From positions 1-64,000 of the forward strand of contig JADJVM010000005.1 of NCBI GenBank assembly GCA_016710595.1: a DNA stretch of 64,000 bases, written 5' to 3'. The notes under the pieces are model-generated. The model was not told where the DNA came from. It ran no database searches and saw only the letters and a program-made list of their open reading frames with translations. Below are positions 35,553 to 45,967 of this stretch, in pieces. Within the stretch, counting starts at the first letter, position 1. Each line of letters opens with the position of its first letter. Source of the DNA: Niastella sp. GTDB taxonomy: Bacteria > Bacteroidota > Bacteroidia > Chitinophagales > Chitinophagaceae. A program made the translations under genes and the position numbers.

Positions 35553-37712
35553 TTATTTGTTTTCAAGTTTTTCAATTCGTTTCAGCAACATGCCGCACAT
35601 CTGCTTCAATTCATCATTTTCCTTTTTCAATTGCTGCACCCCGGCCAATGCAATGCCTGCCGGATCAATGGTGGAAATGCTTTTATCATCATTACCCAAA
35701 TTAAACAGTGCATAAAATCCTGAGCCATGGGGCCAATATGGTATTCGTTGCTTCCTTTGTATTTCCAACGGGTAATGGGAAGGGATGCGATTTTTTCAAG
35801 TAATTCATTTCCGTTGATGCTTGTAAAATTTTCTTTTTTATTTCTGTCAGATGCATTTGTCCAGACACCTGTGCTTGATAGGTATGCGCCGTTTCCATTT
35901 GTAGAACCACTACCCACCTGTATTGCATGACCCGAAGTGGGATTTACACCGAAGCCCCATTTAGTAACACTTGTATTTCCAAAAAGCATTGAATTACTTT
36001 GTGAAACTTCGGCATTGTAGCCTAATGCTGTAGCATTGTTTATATTATTCGTAACATTTGAGCCATACCCAATACCGGTATTTCCCGTTCCTGTATAATT
36101 ATCATAGAGCGAAGAATAACCCAAAGCCACATTCTTATCTCCTGTAGTATTACTGGCAAGCGCCTGGGTCCCTATTGCGATGTTTTGGATTCCGATAGTA
36201 TTAAATAAAAGTGATTGATAACCAAACGCACAGTTATCATTTCCACTCAAATTAGTTTTTAATGCATTTGTACCCATGGCAAGGTTTTGTGTTCCTGTAT
36301 TATTGTGATAAAGAGCGTCTGTTCCTAATGATACATTGTCATCACCTGACAGATTATCGTGCATGGCGTAAGATCCAACTGCAATATTATTATTACCAAT
36401 GGTATTAGTATATAGAGCCATATTGCCAATGGCACAATTAGAACCTCCAGTGGTGTTTTTATTAAGCGTTGAGCTACCTAAACTGCTATTATAATTACCT
36501 GTTGTATTTTGAAACATTGATCTGACACCAACAGCAACATTATTTAAACCTGCGGTGTTTGAATAAAGTGAATTTACGCCAAGTGCCGTGTTGCCAGTGC
36601 CTGTTGTGTTGGCGTTTAATGCACTACTACCGATTGCAATATTTTGATACCCGTTGTATTTGAAGATAATGCTGCACTGCCTACTGCTACATTAGAAAAC
36701 CCTGTAATATTTAAGTAAAGAGCTTGATAGCCCAAAGCTGTGTTATTATCGGCTGTTGTATTTAAATTAAGTGCAAAATTACCAATAGCTACATTTTGAT
36801 TGCCGGAAATATTGTTTTCCAGTGCATAGCTGCCAACAGCAACATTGTAATTGCCGGTAGCATTTGAATACATAGATTGATACCCCACTGCAGCATTATA
36901 TTTACCTGTTGTGTTTTCTTTTAGAGATTCAAAACCAACTGCAGTATTTCCAGGCCCGGTTGTGTTGACAAGTAATGCCCTGCTGCCAATAGCTGTATTA
37001 TTGCTCCCGGTGGTATTGAATTGCAATGATTGATTCCCCCAGGCTGTATTACTGCTCCCTGTGGTATTTGTATAAAGTGATTGTGAACCACCTCCAGAAT
37101 TAAAATTACCTCCAGTGTTTGAATAAAGTACTTGAGGTCCTATTGCAACATTATAGGCACCGGAAGTATTACTTTTCATACTAGAATAACCAATGGCTGT
37201 ATTACCACCTCCGCTGTTATTGGCTGAAAGTGCATTTGTACCTATACCAATATTTGTTGTTCCGGTACTTATGGCACTACCTGCATTTAACCCAATAAAA
37301 TAATTGGCTTTTTGGTGGTCCCATTTTCCTGCATTGGTATTATTTAGTTTGAATGCCAATGGCTGGTCATCCATAGTGCCCAAAAAATTTGTTCCCGGCG
37401 TTGTGCCTGCATTACCCATGGTGCCCCAGCCCGATAACGAATTTGCCAAACTCAGCCAGGTGCTTCCATTGTAAAAATAAAAACCTGCCGTATTATCAGT
37501 TTGATAAATCAATAAGCCACTCGCCGGAGTGGCAACAGCGTGCGTTGCGACATTGTCATCCTTGGTACCAATATTCCTTTTGCGGTGCTCTTTACATCCA
37601 ATATTGCGCTGGCATCGGCAACAGAAGCATCGTTGTTGATGGATACGGATTGGGAAAAGATTGCGGATGATGTGCTAAAGGATATCAGCAATAAGAATAC
37701 TATTTTTTTCAT
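35553..37712 (-). pseudogene. Tail-fibre protein with S74-type chaperone end, broken by three single-base deletions
   Basis: The frames read in order as signal peptide plus SVSINNDASVADASAILDVK (from 37712), a long YadA-head-like repeat region, and a C-terminal peptidase_S74 intramolecular-chaperone domain (SDRNKKENF, then DPAGIALAGVQQLKKENDEL with a coiled coil). Shifts occur at about 37540 (CGCACGCTG versus CGCAATGCTG in the relatives), about 36640 (one C missing after GGTAT) and about 35715 (one T missing in a T-run). Adding three bases gives 2163, an exact codon multiple. S74 domains trimerise fibres and then cleave themselves off. Decay, switching or sequence error are all possible. Confidence 0.7.
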
Positions 37713-37806
37713 GGGTATCTATTTTTTTTCTGATTTTTTAATTCAGCTTATCAACACGTTATACATTCAGAATTGCGCCCTGTAGCACAATAATGTGATC
37801 ACTTAT

Positions 37807-38583
37807 TTATCTTGTAAAACTTCCTATATTTATATATGTGTTGACATAGTAGCGGTCATTAGGAGCTGCTACTGTTGCTTCATACTCTTCAAATACATAA
37901 TTTTTTAGTAACTGTCCTGTGCTGCTGTATTTTGTAAAGAATCTGTCTGATATAATATCGTTTCCATTTACATCATCCGGATCTTTATAATGAATCAGGT
38001 ACCTGTGTTCATCCGGCACATTAGAGGCGTATCCATATTTTGCATGTGAAACTGTGACGGTTTTATGGTTATCGGGATAGAAGCTTGGTCCTTCAAAAAT
38101 ATTGACACAACCACTATGTTGCCCGGGCTGGTCGTCTAATGGCAGCCACAAGCCCTCCTCACCCAGATTAGGATCGTCACCCTTTTTTACCCACCAGCCG
38201 TCACTACGTTTTTGTAAACAGAACATAAGTCGTGAGTTGCCAAAGAAATCCGGATAGGCTACCAAATTGCTGGAGTATATGGCCAGCCATTTTTTCCCAT
38301 CAAGCATGGTATCTTTTGCTATCCATTTAAATATACCAACAGTATCATTGAATTGCCCTAAATATGGTTCTCCATAAAGTGGAGAAGCAGGGTCTGATAT
38401 AAGGTCTATTCCATGGTCGGCATGATAAGTATATGTCATATCATACAATATCCAGGTACTGCCATCCCGTGGATCGGTATCTGATGTATTTCCCGGGTCA
38501 ACAGGATTTTTTTTGCAGGCACTAAAAAAGACAGTCATACCAATAAGTATAGATGCCAGCACCAGCTTATTTGTTTTTATCAT
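37807..38583 (-). CDS. Predicted lipoprotein of unknown function
   Basis: From the ATG at 38583 the protein has about 258 residues. A lipoprotein signal (LVLASILIGMTVFFSAC) places the lipidated Cys near residue 23, followed by KKNPVDPG. The mature part is rich in Trp, Tyr and Asp (WILYDMTYTYHADHG, FEGPSFYPDNH), suggesting a beta-rich extracellular domain. The family was not recognised. It lies 41 bases after the cytolysin-like gene and is probably co-transcribed. An alternative start at 38607 adds eight residues. Confidence 0.6.
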   Translation of the reverse strand: MIKTNKLVLASILIGMTVFFSACKKNPVDPGNTSDTDPRDGSTWILYDMTYTYHADHGIDLISDPASPLYGEPYLGQFNDTVGIFKWIAKDTMLDGKKWLAIYSSNLVAYPDFFGNSRLMFCLQKRSDGWWVKKGDDPNLGEEGLWLPLDDQPGQHSGCVNIFEGPSFYPDNHKTVTVSHAKYGYASNVPDEHRYLIHYKDPDDVNGNDIISDRFFTKYSSTGQLLKNYVFEEYEATVAAPNDRYYVNTYINIGSFTR

Positions 38584-38624
38584 GGTTATTATTTTTCTGA
38601 TTTTCATCTTGTATTGTTTTAATA

Positions 38625-40259
38625 TTATAAAGGAGTTATTTCCATGGTAAGATGTACCACTGATTTATCATCCCTGAATTCAAATGTGAAAACGTTGGTT
38701 CCATCCAATAACATTTGCCTGATAGATTTTTTAAATGAGTTAGTAGTTTTAAAATCATCATCACTTATTTCATCGTCTTCTTTCATTCCCGGCTTTAATT
38801 CAATTACCATATCAAGATTAGAGATAGTAAGATCCAGGTATTTGTCTTTTATAGAAGGCTCATCTTCTGTAACGGCAACATCTTCTTTTAATATTAATGG
38901 TGCATTTTCATTTGCATAAACAATTGCAGCAGTAGGGAGATTTACCAATGCAAAGGGTAAAATGGTTTTACCATCAGTCGCAACTTGTTTCTTTTGATTA
39001 TTATATAGATAAATACTGATGCTTCCAAAAACCTGTTCAGTGCCATCGCCATCATCTGAATGAAGGCATTTCAGTTCTTTGATCTTCACCCTTACTTTAT
39101 TTTTATCCAGGCACTTATTACCATTTAAAAAAGCTTCGGTAATAATAGAAACAGGTTTGCCATTCAGGTTGGTGAGTTTAAAGGATAAAGGGGCTATATC
39201 AATCTGGCTAAACGGCTTTTTAAAATAATTATCAATTACCGACTGTACTTTGGATGGATCTGTTACATATTCCGGCTGCCCTGCCTCAGATATAATCCGC
39301 AGGTTGGTTCTGCTGGCAAAAGTAGATCCTGTGTTTTTTTGTGAATAGGCAGCTGATACCACTCCCCAGTTAAGAGAACCGTTTAATTCGTTTGAGTATT
39401 TTTCCAAATCATATTCGCTTTCCAATAACACATAGAGGCGTCGGCCATAATCAACTTCCTGTATATAAAACCAGTTACTGTTAAAGCCAGTGTTATCACT
39501 AAATACATCGGCCGGTGAAACAATTTCATCCGCAATAACGGGGAGGCAGTTCTGTTCAAATTTATACAGGTACATATACTTGTATTTGTCAGAAGAAAAA
39601 CTAAAGTTGTCTTTTACGGAAAACCCCATATAAAAAGCCGAAGCGCCAATGCTTACCCCGATCTTTTCTTCCAAAGTAGATACAGTTACATTGTCTTCGG
39701 ATTTGCTATTGGGCATGCCTGTAAAATTGGCTGGTTTCCTTAGATTCAAAACAGCGTCTGTTAAAGAGCCGGTAATATCTTCACCTACCGTTGGATTTGC
39801 TTTTTGAGTAGGATCTTTTACCAGGTTGGAAGTGGTACGAAGTGAAATAGGTTTCCGGTTTCCCATATTCACATAAACAAATTCGCCTGAGCTTAAAAGA
39901 TAATCTCCGCTAATTATAGCGCCGGGTAAAATATTTCCCGCCAACGAGGCGTCCGCAATTGTTATTACTGTTTCAATTTTTTGACCCTTTATTTCTTCCT
40001 TTGTAAGACACATCGCATCACTTACCGGAGTAATTTTCTGTGTTATATTATTTACAGGAGTTTGGTTGTTGCCAAAACGAAGTTTCATGTTCCCGTTTTT
40101 AGAGGGATAAATAAAGTTTCCGGCTACAGGAGTTAGTTTTTGGATATATTTTTTATTTGCAGCAACAGACGTATTTGCTTTTTTTACAATTTTAATTTGT
40201 GTGAATGCAGTTTTAGAAACGCAAAGAATTGCCAGCATATAAATAACTTTCATCTTCAT
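38625..40259 (-). CDS. Thiol-activated (cholesterol-dependent) cytolysin-like pore former
   Basis: The 544-residue protein has a signal peptide ending near AFTQ. The central 350 residues follow the CDC layout: ILPGAIISGDYLL (compare YPGALL), NLVKDPTQ and KANPTVGED, IGVSIGASAFYMGFSVKDNFSF, YIQEVDYGRRLYVLLESEYD (compare SVAYGRxIYxKLE), and IDIAPLSFKLTNLNGKPVS. No Trp-rich undecapeptide is seen; the C-terminal about 150 residues are a different beta domain (KELKCLHSDDGDGTEQVFGS). CDC-like proteins of Bacteroidota can act as multi-component pore formers. A good promoter lies upstream and a lipoprotein gene follows. Confidence 0.7.
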   Translation of the reverse strand: MKMKVIYMLAILCVSKTAFTQIKIVKKANTSVAANKKYIQKLTPVAGNFIYPSKNGNMKLRFGNNQTPVNNITQKITPVSDAMCLTKEEIKGQKIETVITIADASLAGNILPGAIISGDYLLSSGEFVYVNMGNRKPISLRTTSNLVKDPTQKANPTVGEDITGSLTDAVLNLRKPANFTGMPNSKSEDNVTVSTLEEKIGVSIGASAFYMGFSVKDNFSFSSDKYKYMYLYKFEQNCLPVIADEIVSPADVFSDNTGFNSNWFYIQEVDYGRRLYVLLESEYDLEKYSNELNGSLNWGVVSAAYSQKNTGSTFASRTNLRIISEAGQPEYVTDPSKVQSVIDNYFKKPFSQIDIAPLSFKLTNLNGKPVSIITEAFLNGNKCLDKNKVRVKIKELKCLHSDDGDGTEQVFGSISIYLYNNQKKQVATDGKTILPFALVNLPTAAIVYANENAPLILKEDVAVTEDEPSIKDKYLDLTISNLDMVIELKPGMKEDDEISDDDFKTTNSFKKSIRQMLLDGTNVFTFEFRDDKSVVHLTMEITPL

Positions 40260-40328
40260 AATTAAAGTTTAATTGTATTGATTAATAAGGGAGAGGTAGC
40301 CTGTTTCATTAAAGTATTTTTTGTAGTA

Positions 40329-40359
40329 CAAATATGGAACAAGTGGTAACATTGCACAA
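40329..40359 (-). promoter_or_regulatory. Promoter of the cytolysin-like gene
   Basis: The minus strand reads TTG, a 20-base spacer and CATATTTG, a one-mismatch fit to the -33/-7 consensus, about 70 bases before the ATG. A run of seven G (40369-40375, plus strand) and a CCCC/GGGG hairpin lie just upstream of the TTG. Confidence 0.5.
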
Positions 40360-40394
40360 CCCCAAAATGGGGGGGATCTTTGGTTCAATAACGT

Positions 40395-41447
40395 TTATTG
40401 AATCGTTTCAGTAGCAGTAAACGCTTTCTCCAACACAGGCTTTCCGGTTTCAACATTTAAGAGGTGAATATTGTCTTTGCCGAGTGTGAGGAGTTGATTA
40501 TTGTGTAGCAAAATATTGGTCAACTTATTATCTGAACTTTGCAGCCCGGGTTTATGAATTATGGCAGTCCATTTGGATTGAAGGTTTACGGTATCTAACA
40601 TATTTATCTGCCATTCAAACTGGTTGCCGGATTTTGTTTGGGAGAAAACAAAAAAACAATCTTTATAAAAAACTGGTACTTCTTTATTTCCCAGAACATT
40701 GAGTTTCCCCAATAAAAAAGGGTTTATAAAATCTATAGATGATTCTTTTTGGGATGCAAAAGAATTTAGGTTTCGTATTTTTTTAACCAGGCGCTTACGT
40801 TGCACACCCGTAAAATTTATATAACTCTCGCCAAATTGTGTTGAACTTATTTCAAAAAATGGACGGTTAATCATACGTAAATGAATGCTATCCGGTATTA
40901 CAGAAGCTAAGCCTGTACTTTCATCCAGTGCATATAAGCGGGCATCATCGGCTTGTAGCAAGGTTCCTTTAAAAACTCCCGGATTGTAATATTCATAAGT
41001 TGGTTCAAAAGAGAGCCCCTTATTTTTTGCTGCCAGTGTTTTTGCATTAAATAAAACAGTTCCGTCTAAATTATTTATGATTAAAAGCTCATTGTTTTTT
41101 GTATCATTATTATAGGAACGCAACCAAATGTTTTTATCGGTAAGTTTAAAAACCTGGCAACGGGATTTTAATTTGATTGGATTTTCTGTCAATCTTTTAC
41201 CGGTGAACCCGTCATACATTTCCAGGTAATAGGTAGAACTTCCATAGCGCATGGTGGAGCCGCTCCTTTTAGTGTATGATGAAACATAAAATACACTATA
41301 AAGCCTTGCTATTTTTGATCCATCGTCTGTGGCGGTAAGCGAAACCGTTTCAGGTGGTTGTGAACCCATTTCTTTACATGACTGAAAATTACACAGCAGG
41401 ATCAAACTAGTAAATAAAGAAAGTATCGTATAAAAAAATCGTTTCAT
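40395..41447 (-). CDS. Predicted lipoprotein with beta-propeller-like body
   Basis: The 350-residue protein has a lipoprotein signal (LFTSLILLCNFQSC). The body has repeated strand pairs such as YYLEMYDGFTGKRL, LLIINNLDGTVLF, LYALDESTGL and IHLLNVETGKPVL, in the style of PQQ-like propellers. It may bind ligands at the cell surface. It follows the response regulator gene by 20 bases and may be in its transcript. The specific family was not recognised. Confidence 0.6.
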   Translation of the reverse strand: MKRFFYTILSLFTSLILLCNFQSCKEMGSQPPETVSLTATDDGSKIARLYSVFYVSSYTKRSGSTMRYGSSTYYLEMYDGFTGKRLTENPIKLKSRCQVFKLTDKNIWLRSYNNDTKNNELLIINNLDGTVLFNAKTLAAKNKGLSFEPTYEYYNPGVFKGTLLQADDARLYALDESTGLASVIPDSIHLRMINRPFFEISSTQFGESYINFTGVQRKRLVKKIRNLNSFASQKESSIDFINPFLLGKLNVLGNKEVPVFYKDCFFVFSQTKSGNQFEWQINMLDTVNLQSKWTAIIHKPGLQSSDNKLTNILLHNNQLLTLGKDNIHLLNVETGKPVLEKAFTATETIQ

Positions 41448-41466
41448 GTTCCCGGCTTTGTAATAA

Positions 41467-42093
41467 TCAAATCAATCTTTCATTGATGGCTTTACTTACC
41501 GCTTCGGTAGCAGAATGAACCTGTAATTTTTCATAAATTTTTTTGATGTAGGAGCGGATGGTCTCAAATGCAAGGTTAGTTTGTGAGGCAATCATTTTGT
41601 AACTATTGCCTTTACAAAGCAGGTTTAAAATTTCATGTTCACGGGCCGTGAAATCATACTGAACAATAATTCCCTTTTGCATAGAACTGACAAGCATTTT
41701 GGCTACGGCCGGGCTCATGGGGGCGCCACCATCCCGTACTTCATTGATAAATGGAATTAATTTATCAGAAACATTTTTTTTGAGCAGGTAGCCAGATGCG
41801 CCGGCACAAATGGCATCAAAAACATTTTTGTTATCATCAAAAACAGTGAGCATTAATATGGCAGTATTCTTATTGAATTGCCTGATTTTTTTTACGGCTT
41901 CAATACCCGTCATACCGGGCATATCTATATCCATCAATACAACATCCGGGTTATGTTCCCGCACATCCTCATCGGCATGCATACAATTTTCACTGGCCTT
42001 TACCACCACAAATTCATCGGTAAGCGATAATAAATCCTGAAGGCCCCGCCGCAGGTTTTCATTATCCTCATAAATTAAAATTTTGCTAACCAT
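41467..42093 (-). CDS. NarL/LuxR-type response regulator
   Basis: From the ATG at 42093 the protein has 208 residues. Its receiver domain shows the acidic pocket YEDNE, phospho-Asp in VLMDIDMPGMTG, and the conserved Lys in ASGYLLKKNVS. Its LuxR helix-turn-helix reads TAREHEILNLLCKGNSYKMIASQTNLAFETIRSYIKKIYEKL. It should be the partner of the kinase encoded directly upstream at 42149-44446. An earlier ATG at 42156 would overlap that gene and is not needed. The targets may include the adjacent lipoprotein and cytolysin genes, but this is inference from position. Confidence 0.9.
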   Translation of the reverse strand: MVSKILIYEDNENLRRGLQDLLSLTDEFVVVKASENCMHADEDVREHNPDVVLMDIDMPGMTGIEAVKKIRQFNKNTAILMLTVFDDNKNVFDAICAGASGYLLKKNVSDKLIPFINEVRDGGAPMSPAVAKMLVSSMQKGIIVQYDFTAREHEILNLLCKGNSYKMIASQTNLAFETIRSYIKKIYEKLQVHSATEAVSKAINERLI

Positions 42094-42148
42094 ATATTTA
42101 TTTTGTAATAATAAAACAAAATCTGAATCCGGCATACCCCAAAAAGGG

Positions 42149-44446
42149 TTACGCAATCTTATCTAATAATTCAATGGTAGTTCCCTTTCCCGGGGTAGAT
42201 TTAATATTCATTTCAGCCTGCAACTGATGTGCCCTGGCTTGCATGTTTAGCAAGCCATTTCCCTTTTTATGATCCTGCATGTTAAACCCAATTCCATCAT
42301 CCATAATTGACATTCGGATAATTGCCGCTGCCGTTTTATTCATATGCACATGGATATTCTTGCACTGGCTGTATTTAATTGCATTGTTAATAGCTTCTTT
42401 AAAAATCAGGAAAAAATGTTTCCGCTTTTCAGTATCTAATTTTATGTTTTCAATACCGGCAGAAGATTCAAAATACAATTGCACTTCCCTGGGTTCACAA
42501 ATTTCTGCCGCCCACTCTTTCATTTTAGATACCAAACTTTCAATGCTGTCATTATCAGGGTTTATGGCCCATACCATATCACTCATGCTTTCCATCATGT
42601 GTAAAGAATAATCTTTTATACTGGTCAACTGGTTTTTTAAATGGCCTTCAATGCTGGATTGCTGTAAGGCCACTTTGCTTATGATATTTATACTGCTAAG
42701 TGTCGAGCCCATATCATCATGCAAGTCCCTGGCAATTTTCTTGCGCAGGCCTTCTTCCACAAAATTCCTGGTTAGTTTTTTTGCACAGATGTCAGCAATT
42801 TTTTGAAGAAGTTCCAGGTGCCGTTTGGTAAAAAACCCTACGACACTATGCTCAGAATCTATTACACCCAATAATTTTCCATCTACCATAATAGGAACTG
42901 CAATTTCTGAATTACGGCTCATATCATCTACAAGATACCGGCTATCTTTCCTGGTATCATTTATTATTTCCGGCTTTAAGGAGGCTGCAACAGCGCCTAC
43001 AATGCCTTTACCAACGGGTATCTCCAATAAATTGGATATGATGTGGCCATCAGGATTCTTTGGCCCGAATGCTGCTTTTTGCAGCAGCATGTTCCTGGCT
43101 TCATCATACCCATAGATCACACAATCTTGAAAATTCAATTGCGAAATGCAGTTTTTTGCAATGTCCCAAAACACATCATCCACCGTATTTTGATTGTATA
43201 ATGAGGTGGCAAAATAATTGAGTATTTTTTGTTCTTTAATTTTTTTACGGGCATAATATAACCACAGGAGCAAGCTTGTAATCAATGCCAGCAAAAAGCT
43301 TGACAAGAACCACCATTTTGTAATTTGGTTTTTAGATTTAAGGACAGCAATTTCATGTTCTTTTTTTTCAGTTTCAAATTTTCCGTTTAATGCATTTACC
43401 TTTTCAATTTGGTCGCTAATATCAATTGTATCAAGCCAGTCATTTTTTTTCTGAAGATAATTATAGGCATTTTTCCAATCACCCATTTTAGCATACATAT
43501 TGTTAAATGCATTTGATATCCAAACAAGATATTTATAAATCTTGAGCGAATCACTCAGCATGTAAGATTGCTGTAAATAAGATTCTGCCTCATTAAACCG
43601 GTTCATTTCTGCTAGTGCTGTACCAATTGAATAATTTTCATACGCCACTTCCACTGTACAGCCTAACTTTTGAAATTGAAAAAGTGCTTCTTTAAAATAA
43701 GTGAGCGCCTCAGCATATTTACCTATCTCCATATAGGTATCTGCATAATTTTCCTGAATGCTGGCATAAAGCAAAGAATTGCCTGAAGGCTGTTTTTCAA
43801 ATACAGATTTGCATTGTGCCAATACCAACAAGCTGCTGTCATTTTTATCCATCAGGCGGTATGCCATACTAAGATGGCAACTAGCAAGAATATATTTTGG
43901 AAAATTTTTTTGAAGATAATAAGCATCCCTGGCAGAATTAAAAAATTTTGCAGCAGTTAAATAATCTTCTTTGTTTTTATATAACAATCCCATATTCCAT
44001 TTTACATCGGTCAATATGGTTGCATTTTTTAAAGCCGCCCCTATTGAATCTGCCCGAATAAGATAGGATAATGCGGTATCTATTTTATATTGCCCGATAT
44101 ATATTTTAGAAAGGGCAATATCTGTGTATCCAGCGGGTTCATAATTTTTTGTTGCAAGGAATATATTTTTTGATTTTTTATAAAAATATATTGCAGAATC
44201 AGGTTGCCCTTTATATCTATATACAAAGGCAATATCTGAGAATGCTTTTGCCATTTCCTGTTCATTCCCTTTTTCTTCTGCACCTTGCAGCAGCCTGTTT
44301 GCGATGTGCCAGACAGTATCAATATTTTTAGTTGGGTAATATAAAATATCATTAGAATATTGGCTATAACCCCTGGGCTGCTTTTGTGAAAAAGCAAGGA
44401 GAATTGACAGGCAAAACCACACAGTTACAATAATCCGGTAAAACAT
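42149..44446 (-). CDS. TPR-GAF sensor histidine kinase (HisKA_3 type)
   Basis: The 765-residue protein has a signal peptide, about seven TPR-like helical repeats in the periplasm (25-370), one membrane helix (WWFLSSFLLALITSLLLWLYY), and a GAF-like domain (about 420-545, with PVGKGIVGAVAASLKPEI). The HisKA_3 domain has RDLHDDMGSTLSS as H-box, and the HATPase has DDGIGFN and GNGLLNM. This is a common Bacteroidota kinase type paired with LuxR regulators. Its reading frame ends next to the regulator gene. Confidence 0.88.
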   Translation of the reverse strand: MFYRIIVTVWFCLSILLAFSQKQPRGYSQYSNDILYYPTKNIDTVWHIANRLLQGAEEKGNEQEMAKAFSDIAFVYRYKGQPDSAIYFYKKSKNIFLATKNYEPAGYTDIALSKIYIGQYKIDTALSYLIRADSIGAALKNATILTDVKWNMGLLYKNKEDYLTAAKFFNSARDAYYLQKNFPKYILASCHLSMAYRLMDKNDSSLLVLAQCKSVFEKQPSGNSLLYASIQENYADTYMEIGKYAEALTYFKEALFQFQKLGCTVEVAYENYSIGTALAEMNRFNEAESYLQQSYMLSDSLKIYKYLVWISNAFNNMYAKMGDWKNAYNYLQKKNDWLDTIDISDQIEKVNALNGKFETEKKEHEIAVLKSKNQITKWWFLSSFLLALITSLLLWLYYARKKIKEQKILNYFATSLYNQNTVDDVFWDIAKNCISQLNFQDCVIYGYDEARNMLLQKAAFGPKNPDGHIISNLLEIPVGKGIVGAVAASLKPEIINDTRKDSRYLVDDMSRNSEIAVPIMVDGKLLGVIDSEHSVVGFFTKRHLELLQKIADICAKKLTRNFVEEGLRKKIARDLHDDMGSTLSSINIISKVALQQSSIEGHLKNQLTSIKDYSLHMMESMSDMVWAINPDNDSIESLVSKMKEWAAEICEPREVQLYFESSAGIENIKLDTEKRKHFFLIFKEAINNAIKYSQCKNIHVHMNKTAAAIIRMSIMDDGIGFNMQDHKKGNGLLNMQARAHQLQAEMNIKSTPGKGTTIELLDKIA

Positions 44447-44664
44447 GAATAAATTTACATTTTTATTTTTCTAAAAATGTGAATTTATTTTGTGAAGGCA
44501 ACTAACTTACAGTTAGAATAAAAAAAACAGTAATAAATGGGTGTAATGAGATTGGTGGGTCTTATCCTTTAAAATGCCCAATATAAACAATAGCAAATGA
44601 AATAAACATTTCCACTTGTTTACATACTCCTGAATTAAGAAGGGGAAAATAATAAAAAAATATA

Positions 44665-44694
44665 TTGTAAAATACCAGTAATTTAATATACTTT
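44665..44694 (+). promoter_or_regulatory. Promoter of the glycosyltransferase gene
   Basis: TTG, a 19-base spacer and TATACTTT(A) match the -33/-7 consensus except for the last G, 25 bases before the ATG at 44720. Confidence 0.5.
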
Positions 44695-44719
44695 ATAGCA
44701 TCAAAAGGAAAATACAAAC

Positions 44720-45967
44720 ATGCGTAAAATAAAAACGGTAAACATCGCCATTGGTTTTGTAACAGGCCGTTTACTATTTCAAAATGTATTAAAGACTTAT
44801 ATTAATAATTGGATAGAACATGGATTAATAGAAAACAACAATGTTCGTATTCATGTATTGGTATCTTATGATTTACGATATAAAAACACCAATACCAACG
44901 ATTACAAGAATGTTCCGCCGGCTTTACAAAAATTAGTTGACTCCATACACTTTTATGGCGTAAATGAAGTGAACCGGGAAATAGAAGAATTGGTAAAAAA
45001 AGACAATACACTTGATGAAAAAGATTGTCATTTACTTTTTGGGGAGGGCTATGCAAAAAAGAGGAATATCGTAACCTACTTTGCCATAAAACTTAAAATG
45101 GATAAACTCCTTTTTATTGATGATGATGAATACCCATTAGCTACATATAGGAATAAACAGGGAAATTTATTGTGGTTAGGCCAAAGTATTTTAAGCACTC
45201 ACTTAAAATATAACGACAATGCAGATGTAACACATGGCTTACATTGTGGCTATATTTCACCCATCCCATATCTTGAATTTAACCATATTCTTACTGAAAA
45301 TGATTTTAAATTTTTTATTGAGGCATTGAGCAATGATATTATTACCTGGGCCAAGATGAAGCAAATAATAATCAGGCAAAAAGGGGTAACCTATGCCAAT
45401 GAAGACATCTTAAATAACCCAGCATCCTACGAAGTAGAAGAGGCCAATGGCATGAAGTTTATATCTGGCGCTAACCTTTGTTTTAATTTAAAAAATTACA
45501 AAATGCTCCCTCCCTTTTATAATCCGCCGGGCGCCCGTGGTGAAGATACTTTTATGAGTACGGCATTAACGGAGTTGAAAGTTTTAAAAGTACCATGCTA
45601 TACATTTCATGATGGTTTCTCAATGTACAACCACCTGCTAAATGGAGTACTGCCTGTAGTGTTGCTGCCCATAGAAAATACAAATCATGATATTTTAATG
45701 AGATTTGTAAATGCCACAATTGGTTGGGTGAGATATAAACCTTTATTGGTTTACATAACCGACCAGGATAATTTTGAAACGACCATGCAAAACATGGAAA
45801 AAAGTTTACAATATACCATTCCAAAATTATGTGCTTACTTTAAAACAAATGAATTTAATAAAATATTAATTGAATTTGAAAGCTACCGAAAAAGAGTAAA
45901 AAAACACTTTAATGATTTCGAAAACACAAAAGCCACCTGGAAGCGGTTGCTGAATAATGCCATTTAA
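44720..45967 (+). CDS. GT-A-like glycosyltransferase
   Basis: The 415-residue soluble protein has an N-terminal Rossmann-like half with a DxD-type motif in KLLFIDDDEYP (about residue 135), preceded by GYAKKRNIVTYFAIKL, a frequent GT-A arrangement. A later GARGEDTFMSTALTEL and CYTFHDGFSMYNH supply the acidic and His motifs typical of the acceptor side. Metal-dependent sugar transfer to a surface polymer or protein is likely. The gene is followed by an overlapping small gene (11 bases). Confidence 0.65.
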   Translation: MRKIKTVNIAIGFVTGRLLFQNVLKTYINNWIEHGLIENNNVRIHVLVSYDLRYKNTNTNDYKNVPPALQKLVDSIHFYGVNEVNREIEELVKKDNTLDEKDCHLLFGEGYAKKRNIVTYFAIKLKMDKLLFIDDDEYPLATYRNKQGNLLWLGQSILSTHLKYNDNADVTHGLHCGYISPIPYLEFNHILTENDFKFFIEALSNDIITWAKMKQIIIRQKGVTYANEDILNNPASYEVEEANGMKFISGANLCFNLKNYKMLPPFYNPPGARGEDTFMSTALTELKVLKVPCYTFHDGFSMYNHLLNGVLPVVLLPIENTNHDILMRFVNATIGWVRYKPLLVYITDQDNFETTMQNMEKSLQYTIPKLCAYFKTNEFNKILIEFESYRKRVKKHFNDFENTKATWKRLLNNAI

